Assembly: GCA_046293135.1 (NCBI GenBank)
Contig: JBKBPR010000001.1
Location: forward strand, 541,303-605,302
Direction of reading: 5' to 3'
Length of the DNA stretch: 64,000 nt
Source of the DNA: UBA2638 sp046293135
GTDB lineage: Bacteria; Pseudomonadota; Alphaproteobacteria; Micavibrionales; Micavibrionaceae
Notes under the pieces: model-generated
Databases searched by the model: none
What the model saw: the letters and a program-made list of their open reading frames with translations, nothing else
Told to the model about the DNA's origin: nothing
Position numbers and translations under genes: made by a program
Part shown: positions 51,089-60,629 of the stretch, in pieces
Layout of the letters: each line of letters opens with the position of its first letter
Numbering within the stretch: position 1 is the stretch's first letter

Positions 51089-51786
51089 CAAAACATATCC
51101 TTTATTTTGCGCTGTATCCAGCTTTTGGGCGGTTCGATGCGAACTGTACCCGCGTCCAAAACCATGCGCGGATGGTCGAATTTGTCCATGATGTGCTGGC
51201 TGTGCGTGGCGATGACGATGGTTGTACCCATGCGGTTAAGCTGGTCGAACAGGTTCATCAAACGCAGGCCGATCTCATCATCGAGGTTTCCTGTCGGTTC
51301 ATCGGCCAAGAGCAGCTTGGGGCGGCCTATGACCGCTCGTGCAATCGCAACGCGCTGTTGCTGCCCGCCTGAAAGCGTTTGCGGCAGGGCGTTTTTGTAA
51401 TCGCCAAGCCCGACCCATTCGAGCAATTCATTGACATTGTTGCGGATTTCCCTTTCGGGCTGGCCTAAAATCCGTAAGGGCAGGGCGACATTGTCAAAGG
51501 TCGAAAGATGCGGCAAAAGCCTGAATTCCTGAAAGACAACACCGATACGGCGGCGAATTCGCGCAAGTTTCTCCCGCTCCAGCGTGTTGATATTCTGATC
51601 GAACATCGTAATCAGGCCGCGTGTCGGCTTGCGTCCCAAAAACATCAGATTGAGAAGCGAGGTTTTTCCCGCGCCGCTCGGCCCTGTTAGGAAGTGAAAG
51701 CTGCCCGGCTCTAGAATGAAATTCACATCGCTGAGGATCTCAGGGCCGATACCGTAACGAAATCCGACATGTTCGAACTGGATCAT
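51088..51786 (-). CDS. ftsE: Cell-division ATP-binding protein FtsE
   Basis: 232 residues. ABC ATPase: Walker A GPSGAGKTSLLNLMFLG, Q-loop VVFQEFRLLPHLSTFDNVAL, signature LSGGQQQRVAIARA, Walker B LLLADEPTGNLD, switch His in IATHSQ. Partner of FtsX. Its start overlaps the stop of the preceding gene (ATGA). Confidence 0.96.
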   Translation of the reverse strand: MIQFEHVGFRYGIGPEILSDVNFILEPGSFHFLTGPSGAGKTSLLNLMFLGRKPTRGLITMFDQNINTLEREKLARIRRRIGVVFQEFRLLPHLSTFDNVALPLRILGQPEREIRNNVNELLEWVGLGDYKNALPQTLSGGQQQRVAIARAVIGRPKLLLADEPTGNLDDEIGLRLMNLFDQLNRMGTTIVIATHSQHIMDKFDHPRMVLDAGTVRIEPPKSWIQRKIKDMF

Positions 51787-52595
51787 GGCGCGGCACTCGT
51801 GGGTGTATCGGCGCTGTCGACTATATCGGCGCCGCCGGTGAGCGCGTTAGTGCGCAGGATATGCCGCTGGCGGTCAATGAGATATTGAATGCGCTGCGCC
51901 TTGAGATAGGCATTGGAGATTTTTAGCGCCGCGTTATAGGCCTTATCAAACAGGGCGTTATCAGCGAAAATCTTGGACACCACGCCGAGCGCCTTATTGC
52001 GGAAGGCCTCATTGCCGATAAATTCAATGCTTTTGATGGCGGACTCATAATCGCCTTTTTCGGCCTGAACTTCGGCGGCTTCGGCAAAGGCCTTATGGCG
52101 CAAAGCTTCATTGTCCATGCCAGAGGCCGTTTGCCACGCGCCCTCATTATCGCCCGCAAAGGCCTGCGCCATTGCGATATAGGTCAGGGCAATCGCAAAG
52201 GATGGCGGATGGTCAATTTTTGCCGCCGCCTCGTGCAACTGCGTGAAAATATCAGCCTGCGCGGATGGTTCAAGATTGAGATGCGCCAGTTCCATGCCGA
52301 TGCCGCGAATGGTCATCGCCTTGGTGTCGGGATTGCCAATCTCAGGGATAACCGCAAGCGCCTGATCGATCATGCCCGCCGCGGCATAGGATTTCCCGAT
52401 CTCGCGCAAGGTCTGGTCGCGCCAGTTATCCTGTTCGATCGTCTTGGCAGTGTTGTGCAGGTGTTCCAGCAGGCAAGCCGAATCCTCAACGCTGCAAATG
52501 GCGCTCTCTGGTTCGGTTTGAGCATAGGAGGCCGTTCCCGCCAGCGCGGGAATAAGACAAATCAGAAAGGCAATCGTCACGAAGGATGTTTTCAT
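51783..52595 (-). CDS. Exported helical-repeat protein ahead of ftsE
   Basis: 270 residues. Signal peptide FVTIAFLICLIPALAGTASY, then TPR-like helical pairs with recurring A/I-G-x-x-Y/F-A patterns (LREIGKSYAAAGMIDQALAV, AEVQAEKGDYESAIKSIEFI). Periplasmic. Coupled to ftsE by ATGA overlap. Periplasmic partners of FtsEX such as EnvC are coiled-coil LytM proteins; this is not one, but its place suggests a link to FtsEX. Confidence 0.75.
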   Translation of the reverse strand: MKTSFVTIAFLICLIPALAGTASYAQTEPESAICSVEDSACLLEHLHNTAKTIEQDNWRDQTLREIGKSYAAAGMIDQALAVIPEIGNPDTKAMTIRGIGMELAHLNLEPSAQADIFTQLHEAAAKIDHPPSFAIALTYIAMAQAFAGDNEGAWQTASGMDNEALRHKAFAEAAEVQAEKGDYESAIKSIEFIGNEAFRNKALGVVSKIFADNALFDKAYNAALKISNAYLKAQRIQYLIDRQRHILRTNALTGGADIVDSADTPTSAAP

Positions 52596-52704
52596 GGTAT
52601 AGTTTTTGCGAGGTAAAACCTGTCTTGCTCAAGTGTTTTGTAATCATTATAAATACAGGATCGCGCCAGACAATAAAAGCCGTCTTGAAAAGGTATAACC
52701 AACT

Positions 52705-53559
52705 TTGATTCTAACTTGCCCGAATTGCACGACCCGATTTTTGCTTCCGGCTCTGACGCTTGCGCCTGACGGCCGCAAAGTGCGCTGTACGAATTGCTAT
52801 GAGGTCTGGTTTCAACTGCCCGACCCTGAAGAGCTGCGCGCCCGTCCCGAAGACCAATCCGATAGCGGCGATGATATTCCCGAAGCCGTCAAGCCGCAAA
52901 GTCATAGCGCGCTTCCGGCGATTAAAGAGGATGATGAGGACGAAGGGCGCGGAAAGCTCTCCCGCCGCAAAATCGCGTTGCAATCGCTTTTGGTGTTTGC
53001 GGTTTTATTGGCAGCCAGCGGTGGCGGCCTGTTTGTTGCCAAGGATCAGCTTGTGAACCAATGGCCGCAAAGCGCCGCGCTTTATAATTTGGTCGGGATT
53101 GAATCGAAAATGCCCGGCGAGGGGCTGGTCTTTGATAAGCTTGAAGCCCATGCGGGCGCTGAGGGCGTGCGCGTATCGGGCATGATTATCAATCTGAGCC
53201 GTGTGAGCGTCGGTGTGCCGATGATCGAAGTGCAATTCCGCGCCTCCGGACAAGATGTCTTGAGCACCGCTTATATCCAAGCGCCTCTGCCGCGTGTCGA
53301 GGGTGAGGGCGTATTGCCGTTTGAAGCGGTGTTGCCTGACCATCACGGCGCTTCAGATTTATTGGTGCGCTTTACGCTGGGCGTGCGCGTGGGCATGACA
53401 GAGGCCGTGACAGAGGTGGTGACGGAAAGCGCTAGAATTGACGCAGAAGACGACGGAAATATTCCAGCTCCTCCCGCGAGCGAGATAGATCCCCTGAACG
53501 CTCCCGCAGAATCCGAAGAATCTCCTCCACCCGCTTCCGCTGCGCCTCATCAGGAATAG
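52705..53559 (+). CDS. Zinc-ribbon (MJ0042) and DUF3426 membrane protein
   Basis: 284 residues with a TTG start after AAAGG. N-terminal zinc ribbon with Cys5-Cys8 and Cys28-Cys31 (LTCPNCTTRF, VRCTNCYEVW), acidic linker, one membrane span (about 92-115) and a periplasmic DUF3426 domain (GVRVSGMIINLSRVSVGVPM). The last ~42 residues are a Pro/Ala/Glu tail that overlaps the end of the DUF4175 gene on the other strand. Function unknown. Confidence 0.88.
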   Translation: MILTCPNCTTRFLLPALTLAPDGRKVRCTNCYEVWFQLPDPEELRARPEDQSDSGDDIPEAVKPQSHSALPAIKEDDEDEGRGKLSRRKIALQSLLVFAVLLAASGGGLFVAKDQLVNQWPQSAALYNLVGIESKMPGEGLVFDKLEAHAGAEGVRVSGMIINLSRVSVGVPMIEVQFRASGQDVLSTAYIQAPLPRVEGEGVLPFEAVLPDHHGASDLLVRFTLGVRVGMTEAVTEVVTESARIDAEDDGNIPAPPASEIDPLNAPAESEESPPPASAAPHQE

Positions 53560-56353
53560 TCACATCCGAATCAGGATAAGGCGTTGTGCCGCGCCCGCCG
53601 CTGCGTCCACCTTGTAGCGGCCTGCCGAGCGGATCATATTGCCCCGGCGCTTGGCCGAAGCGCTGCCCGAACCCGCCAAAGCGCTCTTGCTGCTGGCCTG
53701 ACATCATATCGCCGCCCGCCATTTGCTGAAGGCGCTGTTGCAGCTCTTGCTGCATTTCCTGTTGCGCTTGCGTGAGATATTCAATCGCCAGCTTTTGATG
53801 CGGCACGGATTCATCAGGGCGGTTTTTCTCCAACTGGTCGGAGGAATAGAGCATTTCGCGCTCGGCCAGCCCCATTTTTTCGGGGATTTTGCCAAGCATT
53901 CTATCGGTTTCCAGCATCAACTGGCCGAGAATATAGCGCATCGATTCTTGTTCGGTTCTGTTTTGCTCGGTGAGGACACCTGAAAAACGCTGCGCAGAGC
54001 CGCGCTCTCTCGAAGGCGGCGGGGGCAGGTTGTCCAGCCGCCAATGCATAAACAGCTCCAGATCGGGTGGGATAAGATTGCCGAAATCCTTGTTTTGAAA
54101 GCGTTTGAGCGTTTCGGCTTGCTCTTCGGTTTGTGTGAGCAGCGCCGTTTGCATGTCGATAAGCTGCTGCAACTCGCTGACGCTATCGGCCATAAACAGC
54201 ATATCTTCGGGGATCGGCAGCGCCATATCTGGGTTGAGCAAATCAAGCATGGTTTGCAGCTTTGAGAGCATGCCTTGGGCGAGATCGTTATTGCCGTCGC
54301 GCATTTCATTTTCCATCTGCGTGAAGAAATCGGCCAGCTCTTCGGGGTTGAGCAGATCGCGCAAAATCTCAGGGGTGAGCAGCAATTCTTCACCCTCGGC
54401 AAAACGCTTTTGCAATTCTTTGCTGTATTCGGTGATGTAATTGTCCATCGCCTGACGCAATTCATTCATCAGCGCGGTGATTTGCTCATCGGGGATATCT
54501 TGGTTTTGCAGCGCGTTTTCGAGCCGCATTTGCGCAAATCTAAGATTTCTTGCGGCAATGCTCAAATTCCCGCCTTCGATCAAAAGCGCCGTATCCCATA
54601 ACAGCGCCATAACCGAGCGGGTTTCTTTATAGTCGGGTGAAAGCTGGCGCGGGACAGCATAATAGAGCCGTGAAGCCGCAACGCGGATGGCCAGAAATGC
54701 GGTCATGTTATCTTCGAAATCTTGCGGGAAATCGAGCAACCGTTCCAGATCAGCATGGACGCTTGCGGCGGCGTGGATTGGCTCCCAAGCCAGTTGTTTG
54801 CGCAAGGAAACAAGTTGCCGCGCAACCGGATGTTTAAACTCACGCTCCGGCAAGACAAGCTCAAGCGGCGTGAGGGCGGTTTCCTGCCCGATATGGTCAA
54901 TTGCGGTGATGGAGATCGTAACAGGCAGCCCCGCCCAGCTGTGATCGGTGAAATCAAGCACAGGGGCGATATTGGTGCTTTGCGCCGCTGCGCTCATCAC
55001 CGAGCGGATAATCTCGACAGGCTCGCCAATCGGCTTGTCTTCGAGCGTAGGGGCGATATCCATGGTGATATGCAGGGTTTTAACGCCGTAATCATCATAG
55101 AGCGTCAGCGGGATTTGCAGTTGCGCATCGGTGAGGGTTTTGGGCTCGCGGTAGAGCGGCGCTTCGAGGTCAATTAGGGGGAGCGTTTCACTATCCACGC
55201 TATCCGGCAATTCCGTTAGTGTTTGCGCCTTATCGTTTTCATGGTCGCCGTGATCGTGCGGGTGCTCGTGCGAGTTTTCGTGTGGTTTTTCTGAATCCTC
55301 AGCATGGTCTGAATCCTCAGCGTCATGGGCTTCCAGCAATCGTTCGACCTCTGCCAAGGATTGCTTTTGCTTGAGCAGGTCTTCTTTTTCCTGCCCTGTG
55401 ATTTCCTGCATCGTGATTTGCGGCGGCAAATCAGGAACAATCTCATAGGCAAAGCTGAAATGGCTGATAAAAAGCTGTTTGAGGTCAAGGCGGCTTTGTT
55501 GCGGCTCGTCTTGCGGTTTGCTCTCGTCAACTTCAAGCGTAAAGCGGTATTCAAAGCCTCTTTCATCAATACGCTCCAGGCGCGCCTTTTCGCCCTGAAA
55601 GGTGATATACGGATTGGTGAGCGCGCTATGCATGAGGATATGGACATCCGATCCGGTCGGGATGCTTTGCTTTTCACGGATATCGCCAATACCGCGCAGG
55701 ACGTTTTGCGCCAGCCCTGTATATTCGGGCGGTGTAATGGTGACAATCACGGGGGGCAGATTGCTGCGCTTATCATACCAATCGACAGGGATCAGCCCTT
55801 CGAGAATGCGGCTTTGCCATTGATAGCCCGCCACCATATATCCCGCTGCAAAGATAATAACAGCCATCAAGCGCAGGCCGTAACGGTCGCGCCCCGCAAG
55901 AAAAACGCCCCAACGCACAAGCTTGATATTTTCCAGCGAGCGCGCCCGTCTTTTTTGTTCGGCCTCCCATAAGGCCAGTGTTTCGGGGTTTTCCGAGTGA
56001 ATCGGGCTGTCTTCGGTTTCACTGAGCGGGCGGTGTAAAATACCGCTTTCGCGCTCAATGCGGCGGTCGATTTGCTTGCGGTTCGGAAAGCGCAGGCCTC
56101 GAAAATCGCGATAGAAAAACCAGATCAAGCCGCTGATATAGACAAAGAGCGCGAGATACAGCCCCGCCTTGTCAAATAGGCTTGGCACTTGCAGCATCCA
56201 CAACCCGAAAAAGAACAAACTCCAGAAAAATACCCGCCATAGGGCTGTGGTCATTTGTTCGGCGCAAATCACGCCAAAGGCAAAAGCACGCTTCAGATGC
56301 AGCGATAAAGCCTTTGATGGTTTTAGATTATGGTGTGCGCCAGTGTGATGCAT
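53432..56353 (-). CDS. TIGR02302/DUF4175 family membrane protein
   Basis: 973 residues from the ATG at 56353 (a TTG two codons earlier is open too). Three membrane spans near the N-terminus (WRVFFWSLFFFGLWMLQVPS, YLALFVYISGLIWFF, LMAVIIFAAGYMVAGYQW), a beta-rich periplasmic part, a long helical region, and a Gln/Gly-rich end with the conserved finish EEILRILRERSGDLSRSREE. A His/Glu/Asp-rich insert (about residues 360-385, SHEHPHDHGDH) may bind metal. Alphaproteobacterial family of unknown function. 24 bp after lysA on the same strand. Confidence 0.88.
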   Translation of the reverse strand: MHHTGAHHNLKPSKALSLHLKRAFAFGVICAEQMTTALWRVFFWSLFFFGLWMLQVPSLFDKAGLYLALFVYISGLIWFFYRDFRGLRFPNRKQIDRRIERESGILHRPLSETEDSPIHSENPETLALWEAEQKRRARSLENIKLVRWGVFLAGRDRYGLRLMAVIIFAAGYMVAGYQWQSRILEGLIPVDWYDKRSNLPPVIVTITPPEYTGLAQNVLRGIGDIREKQSIPTGSDVHILMHSALTNPYITFQGEKARLERIDERGFEYRFTLEVDESKPQDEPQQSRLDLKQLFISHFSFAYEIVPDLPPQITMQEITGQEKEDLLKQKQSLAEVERLLEAHDAEDSDHAEDSEKPHENSHEHPHDHGDHENDKAQTLTELPDSVDSETLPLIDLEAPLYREPKTLTDAQLQIPLTLYDDYGVKTLHITMDIAPTLEDKPIGEPVEIIRSVMSAAAQSTNIAPVLDFTDHSWAGLPVTISITAIDHIGQETALTPLELVLPEREFKHPVARQLVSLRKQLAWEPIHAAASVHADLERLLDFPQDFEDNMTAFLAIRVAASRLYYAVPRQLSPDYKETRSVMALLWDTALLIEGGNLSIAARNLRFAQMRLENALQNQDIPDEQITALMNELRQAMDNYITEYSKELQKRFAEGEELLLTPEILRDLLNPEELADFFTQMENEMRDGNNDLAQGMLSKLQTMLDLLNPDMALPIPEDMLFMADSVSELQQLIDMQTALLTQTEEQAETLKRFQNKDFGNLIPPDLELFMHWRLDNLPPPPSRERGSAQRFSGVLTEQNRTEQESMRYILGQLMLETDRMLGKIPEKMGLAEREMLYSSDQLEKNRPDESVPHQKLAIEYLTQAQQEMQQELQQRLQQMAGGDMMSGQQQERFGGFGQRFGQAPGQYDPLGRPLQGGRSGGRGTTPYPDSDVTIPDEAQRKRVEEILRILRERSGDLSRSREELEYFRRLLRQF

Positions 56354-56377
56354 AATCAATAAGGTAGTGTTTTTAAG

Positions 56378-57649
56378 CTACTTTAGCCAGAGCGGAATTT
56401 CCTCACCCTTCATTATATCCGATAAACTCTGTCTTTGGCGAATAAGCGCAACCTTATCACCATCCACCATGATTTCGGCGGGCAAAGGACGGCTATTGTA
56501 ATTCGAGGCCATCGAAAATCCGTAAGCCCCCGCAGAGTGAATGGCCGCAAATTCACCATCACGCATTTCGGGCAAAGCGCGGCTTTCCGCAAAAATATCA
56601 CCGCTTTCGCAGATCGGGCCGACAATATCATAGGTTTTTTCAGGCCGTCCCAGATTGGTGAGCGGGGTGATCGCGTGGTAGGCCTCATAGAGAGTCGGGC
56701 GGATCAAATCATTCATCCCCGCATCAAGCACCAGAAAATCACGCTCGCCCGTTTCCTTGATATAGATGGTTTGGCTGAGCAATATTCCGGCGTTGCCGAC
56801 CATATACCGCCCCGGCTCCATCTGGATGGCCGTATCAAGCGGCAGAACAATATCGCGCACCCAGTTGGCGTAATCCTCAAGATCAAGCAGCGGTTCATTG
56901 TTGTACTGGATCGGGAAGCCGCCGCCGATATCCAGCCGTTCAACCGTATAGCCCTCGGCGCGGAGCTTATGCACCATGGAGGATAATATCTCAAAGGCGG
57001 GCTTGAAAGCTTCGACCTTGGAAACCTGCGAGCCGATATGCATGGATAGCCCGACAGGGCGAACATGTTCCAGCGTTTCGGCGATTTTGTATATCTCCAG
57101 AATGCGCTCAGCGCTCAGCCCGAATTTATCACGTTTGCGCCCCGTTGAGATTTTATGATGCCCGCCGCCGCTGACATTCGGGTTCAGGCGGAACAGAATA
57201 TCGGCGCGTTTGCCCATCTCTCCGGCGATTTTGTTCACATTGTAAAGTTCGGGAACGGACTCAATATTAAGCTGGAGAATATCGGCGTTTAAACAGGCGC
57301 GGATTTCATCGCTCATTTTCCCAAGGCTGGTCGAGATAATGTGCTCGCCTTTAAATCCAGCGGCTAAGCCCTTGGCCAGCTCGCCTTCTGAGATAATCTC
57401 CAGCCCGCTGCCGAGTGAGCGTAACAGGCTCAATATTGCGATATTGGTATTGGCTTTTGCGGCATAGCAGAGCAAAGGTTGGCGGTCTTCGGGCAGAGCT
57501 TTGCGCATTGCGTCTTTCAACGCATTATATTGCGTTCGGATATGAGATGCGCTGTAAACATAGCACGGCGTGCCGTATTCAGCGGCGATATCAGCCAAGG
57601 CCACGGAGTCGACATGCCATTGATTGTTGTGAATGTGAAAACCGGTCAT
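56378..57649 (-). CDS. lysA: Diaminopimelate decarboxylase
   Basis: 423 residues from the ATG at 57649 (MTGFHIHNNQWHVDSVALAD). PLP enzyme making lysine from meso-diaminopimelate. PLP Lys in LLCYAAKANTN, HIGSQ, DIGGGFPIQYNNEP, and CESGDIFAESRALP with the C-terminal YGFSMASNYNSRPLPAE. Between lptM and the DUF4175 gene, the usual order in alphaproteobacteria. Confidence 0.97.
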   Translation of the reverse strand: MTGFHIHNNQWHVDSVALADIAAEYGTPCYVYSASHIRTQYNALKDAMRKALPEDRQPLLCYAAKANTNIAILSLLRSLGSGLEIISEGELAKGLAAGFKGEHIISTSLGKMSDEIRACLNADILQLNIESVPELYNVNKIAGEMGKRADILFRLNPNVSGGGHHKISTGRKRDKFGLSAERILEIYKIAETLEHVRPVGLSMHIGSQVSKVEAFKPAFEILSSMVHKLRAEGYTVERLDIGGGFPIQYNNEPLLDLEDYANWVRDIVLPLDTAIQMEPGRYMVGNAGILLSQTIYIKETGERDFLVLDAGMNDLIRPTLYEAYHAITPLTNLGRPEKTYDIVGPICESGDIFAESRALPEMRDGEFAAIHSAGAYGFSMASNYNSRPLPAEIMVDGDKVALIRQRQSLSDIMKGEEIPLWLK

Positions 57650-57721
57650 GATGTTTACCAATATGTATCTTGTTTAGGGGAGGGGCTTTGATCTCTCAAA
57701 TTTTCTGCTTATCCGAAAAAT

Positions 57722-57859
57722 TTATTTCGGATCGTGGCGCGTATCAGGATAGGTTCTGGGGTGATTATCCCCGCCCTGAAGGCTAGAGGGTTTCACACCG
57801 CAACCCGTTACGGCGGCAATACAGATGACAGCAAGGCTGAGCGTCAAAAATTGTTTCAT
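57722..57859 (-). CDS. lptM: Small lipoprotein, LptM-like
   Basis: 45 residues. MKQFLTLSLAVICIAAVTGC with lipobox VTGC (lipidated Cys20), then GVKPSSLQGGDNHPRTYPDT and a short tail. AGGAGAG lies about ten bases before the ATG. The GCG-x-K-P-x-x-L start of the mature part and the place before lysA are those of LptM (YifL), which helps LptD mature. 72 bp before lysA. Confidence 0.82.
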   Translation of the reverse strand: MKQFLTLSLAVICIAAVTGCGVKPSSLQGGDNHPRTYPDTRHDPK

Positions 57860-58029
57860 GGGAATAGGCTCTCCTGAATATTTACGTTTTCATGATTAAA
57901 ACAAATTGCTGCAAATACAAAGGTGAATTTGGGTTTATTGCCGCGAATTTAGAGTTTTTTAATGCAAATGCGTGATATTCTCTAAACAGAAAAAGAGAAT
58001 GTTAACGTCTTTCGGGTGATAATTAGAGA

Positions 58030-59343
58030 ATGCAGCAAAAACAGGATTCGGCGGCTTTGGAGAGAATATCGCAGGATCAGCTTGACGCAATGGTGCGCTT
58101 GCATAACCGCTTTTTGGACGGGCGGCTTGGCGGGCGGCGCGCAACGCTGAAAAACACGGATATGACAGGCTTAACCCTGAAAGGACAAAATTTGCGTCAG
58201 GCAAATTTCTGGGGCTGCACGATGATTTCCATGGATCTCTCGGAAGCAAACTTTCAAGAAGCCACACTTTATGCCTGCGACTTGAGCAATGCCAATCTCG
58301 ACAGGACAAAATTCATCAGAGCCGATTTGCGCGGGGCGCGAATTGAAAATGCTTCAATGGAGGGTGCTGATCTTGAAAAGGCCGATTTGCGTGTCGGCGG
58401 CATTACGGATGGGTTGAGTGGTTATGATTCTGGCCGCGCTGTGAATTTTCGCGGCGCTAATCTGAGCGGTGCGAAGCTTGCAGGCTCGATGGCTATTCAC
58501 GCCGATTTTTCCGATGCGATTTTATCGGGCGCGAATATTGCGGGCGCGGATGTGAGCAACGCCATGTTTGAGGGCGCTGATTTATCTGATGCCGAGATTG
58601 GCGGCGCAAAATTTGCGGGTGCGAATTTACGTTCAGCGATTTTGACAGGGGTTGAACTTACTGACCTGAAAAACTCCAGTATCGATCTGAGTGAAGCGAT
58701 CACAGATGAAAATATCGGGCGCTCGGTTGCCGACCTCGAAGAGTCGTTGGCCAACTTGATTGAAAAACACAGAATATGGGTTGAAAGTTCAGGGGTGAAT
58801 GGTGGACAGCTTGATTTAAGCTATGTCGATATGCGTCAATTGAAATCACTCAAAGAGGAAAAACTTACGGCGATCAAGGCCGTCGGCGCAAAGTTTTTCG
58901 GTATGAATTTATATAAAGTGCAATTGCAAAGTGCGGTTTTGGATGGTGCAGATTTTCGGAATTGCGATCTGGAGCATGCCGATATAAGAGGCTCAAGCTT
59001 TAAAGCAGCGCAGTTCTCTCATGCCAAGATGCATGGCGTCAACGGAGGGGCGCTTATGTTCGGCGGAGGCAGCGCGACCAAGCGCTTCAGTCCGTGTGAC
59101 TTTACTTATGCGCGGCTGCGTTATGCCGATTTATCGAGTGCGCAGTTTAAAGATGCAATTTTTCATGGGGCGGATTTATCCTATGCCGACCTTAGTGGTG
59201 CTGATTTGCGCGGCGCGGATTTTACAGGAGCGGTTTTGACAAGGGCTATTCTTGAAGGCGCACAAACCGACGGCGCTATTTTTGAACAAAGTGAAAGCAG
59301 GCCTGTCTTCCGAATGGGTGGGGTGAAATCAGATGAAGATTAG
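58030..59343 (+). CDS. Pentapeptide-repeat protein
   Basis: 437 residues. Dozens of A(D/N)LxX repeats in two blocks (about 35-215 and 290-420, such as ANLSGAKLAGSMAIHADFSD and ADLSYADLSGADLRGADFTG), split by a helical stretch (about 225-275). Such proteins fold as right-handed square beta-helices; roles vary, and no gyrase-protection link is evident. Soluble. Ends two bases before the convergent lipoprotein gene. Confidence 0.92.
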   Translation: MQQKQDSAALERISQDQLDAMVRLHNRFLDGRLGGRRATLKNTDMTGLTLKGQNLRQANFWGCTMISMDLSEANFQEATLYACDLSNANLDRTKFIRADLRGARIENASMEGADLEKADLRVGGITDGLSGYDSGRAVNFRGANLSGAKLAGSMAIHADFSDAILSGANIAGADVSNAMFEGADLSDAEIGGAKFAGANLRSAILTGVELTDLKNSSIDLSEAITDENIGRSVADLEESLANLIEKHRIWVESSGVNGGQLDLSYVDMRQLKSLKEEKLTAIKAVGAKFFGMNLYKVQLQSAVLDGADFRNCDLEHADIRGSSFKAAQFSHAKMHGVNGGALMFGGGSATKRFSPCDFTYARLRYADLSSAQFKDAIFHGADLSYADLSGADLRGADFTGAVLTRAILEGAQTDGAIFEQSESRPVFRMGGVKSDED

Positions 59344-59345
59344 GT

Positions 59346-59633
59346 TTAACGTAAATTGGTTTCCATTTTGAAGATTTCTCCGCTTGGCATTACACAAACC
59401 CAACCAGTGTCACTTTCAATCCTAACATTTGTTCCGGAGTTTAAATCCTGAACAATAATGAATGTGCTTGTTAAGCCAATAGCACCTCTTGAAGGGTTTT
59501 GGGTATCGAAAGAAATTTCACGGCCGTCTTGCTTATTTTCGCAATTCCAGACGCCTTCCTCTGGCCAAGTTACTCTGGCGTCACAAGCTGCAACCAAAAA
59601 TACGGCGGAAAGAAGCGCTGGAACCCTATTCAT
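59346..59633 (-). CDS. Small lipoprotein of unknown function
   Basis: 95 residues. Signal MNRVPALLSAVFLVAAC with lipobox VAAC (Cys17), then a small beta-rich part with WNCENKQDG and WVCVMPSGEIF holding two Cys. No family recognised. Convergent with the pentapeptide gene. Confidence 0.7.
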   Translation of the reverse strand: MNRVPALLSAVFLVAACDARVTWPEEGVWNCENKQDGREISFDTQNPSRGAIGLTSTFIIVQDLNSGTNVRIESDTGWVCVMPSGEIFKMETNLR

Positions 59634-59696
59634 TGTTTTATCCTTAGGCTTTTTTATATGCTCTATAAATTATAGGCATTATCCGGATATGTCAAT

Positions 59697-60629
59697 TTAG
59701 AGCTTTTCAGTCAACTCTGGCACAGCCTGGAACAAATCAGCGACCAGCCCGTAATCCGCCACAGAGAAAATCGGCGCATCGGCGTCTTTGTTAATCGCAA
59801 CGATAACCTTGGAATCCTTCATGCCTGCCAAATGCTGGATCGCGCCGGAAATACCGATAGCGATATAAAGCTCTGGCGCAACGACTTTTCCTGTCTGGCC
59901 GACCTGATAATCATTCGGAACATAACCCGCATCGACCGCCGCGCGTGAAGCGCCAACCGCCGCGCCGAGCTTATCGGCCAGCGGTTCGATCAAGCGCTTG
60001 TAATCTTCGCCGGAGCCAACGCCGCGCCCGCCCGAAACAACGATTTTGGCCGAGCCAAGCTCTGGACGGTCGGATTTGGAGGCCTCAATGCTGATAAATT
60101 TTGTGCCGTTGAAACTTGCTTCAAAGCTGATTGTTTCTTGCGCCGCCGCGCCGCCGCCAATCTGCGCCGCATCAAACCCCGTGGTGCGGATGGTCAGAAG
60201 CTTGATTGCATCCGATGATTTCACCGTTGCCATCGCTTGCCCACCATAAATAGGCCGTTCGAAGGTATCGCCGCTCACGATAGCGCTAACTTCGGAGATT
60301 TGTTGCACATCAAGCAATGCTGCCGCGCGCGGAAGGATATTCTTCCCGAATGTCGAGGCGGGGGCGAGGATATGGCTGTAATTCTTACCGATCTGGGCAA
60401 TCAGTGCGCCGAGATTTTCCGCCAAAGCATGCGCAAAAGCAGGGCTATCACAGCCTAAAACTTTGCTTACACCGTTTATTTGTGCGGCTTGGGCGCTCAC
60501 AGCGCTACAATTTTCACCCGCCACAAGAACATGAATTTCGCCCCCAAGCTTTGAGGCCGCTGTCACAGTGTTGAGCGTGGAGGGTTTAAGCGCCGCATTG
60601 TCATGTTCGGCAATAACAAGAATAGCCAT
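59697..60629 (-). CDS. etfA: Electron transfer flavoprotein alpha subunit
   Basis: 310 residues. With EtfB it takes electrons from acyl-CoA and other dehydrogenases to ETF:ubiquinone oxidoreductase. C-terminal FAD-binding part VVSGGRGVGSGEDYKRLIEP, GASRAAVDAGYVPNDYQVGQ, and IAIGISGAIQHLAGMK. Overlaps etfB by one base (TGATG). Confidence 0.97.
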   Translation of the reverse strand: MAILVIAEHDNAALKPSTLNTVTAASKLGGEIHVLVAGENCSAVSAQAAQINGVSKVLGCDSPAFAHALAENLGALIAQIGKNYSHILAPASTFGKNILPRAAALLDVQQISEVSAIVSGDTFERPIYGGQAMATVKSSDAIKLLTIRTTGFDAAQIGGGAAAQETISFEASFNGTKFISIEASKSDRPELGSAKIVVSGGRGVGSGEDYKRLIEPLADKLGAAVGASRAAVDAGYVPNDYQVGQTGKVVAPELYIAIGISGAIQHLAGMKDSKVIVAINKDADAPIFSVADYGLVADLFQAVPELTEKL

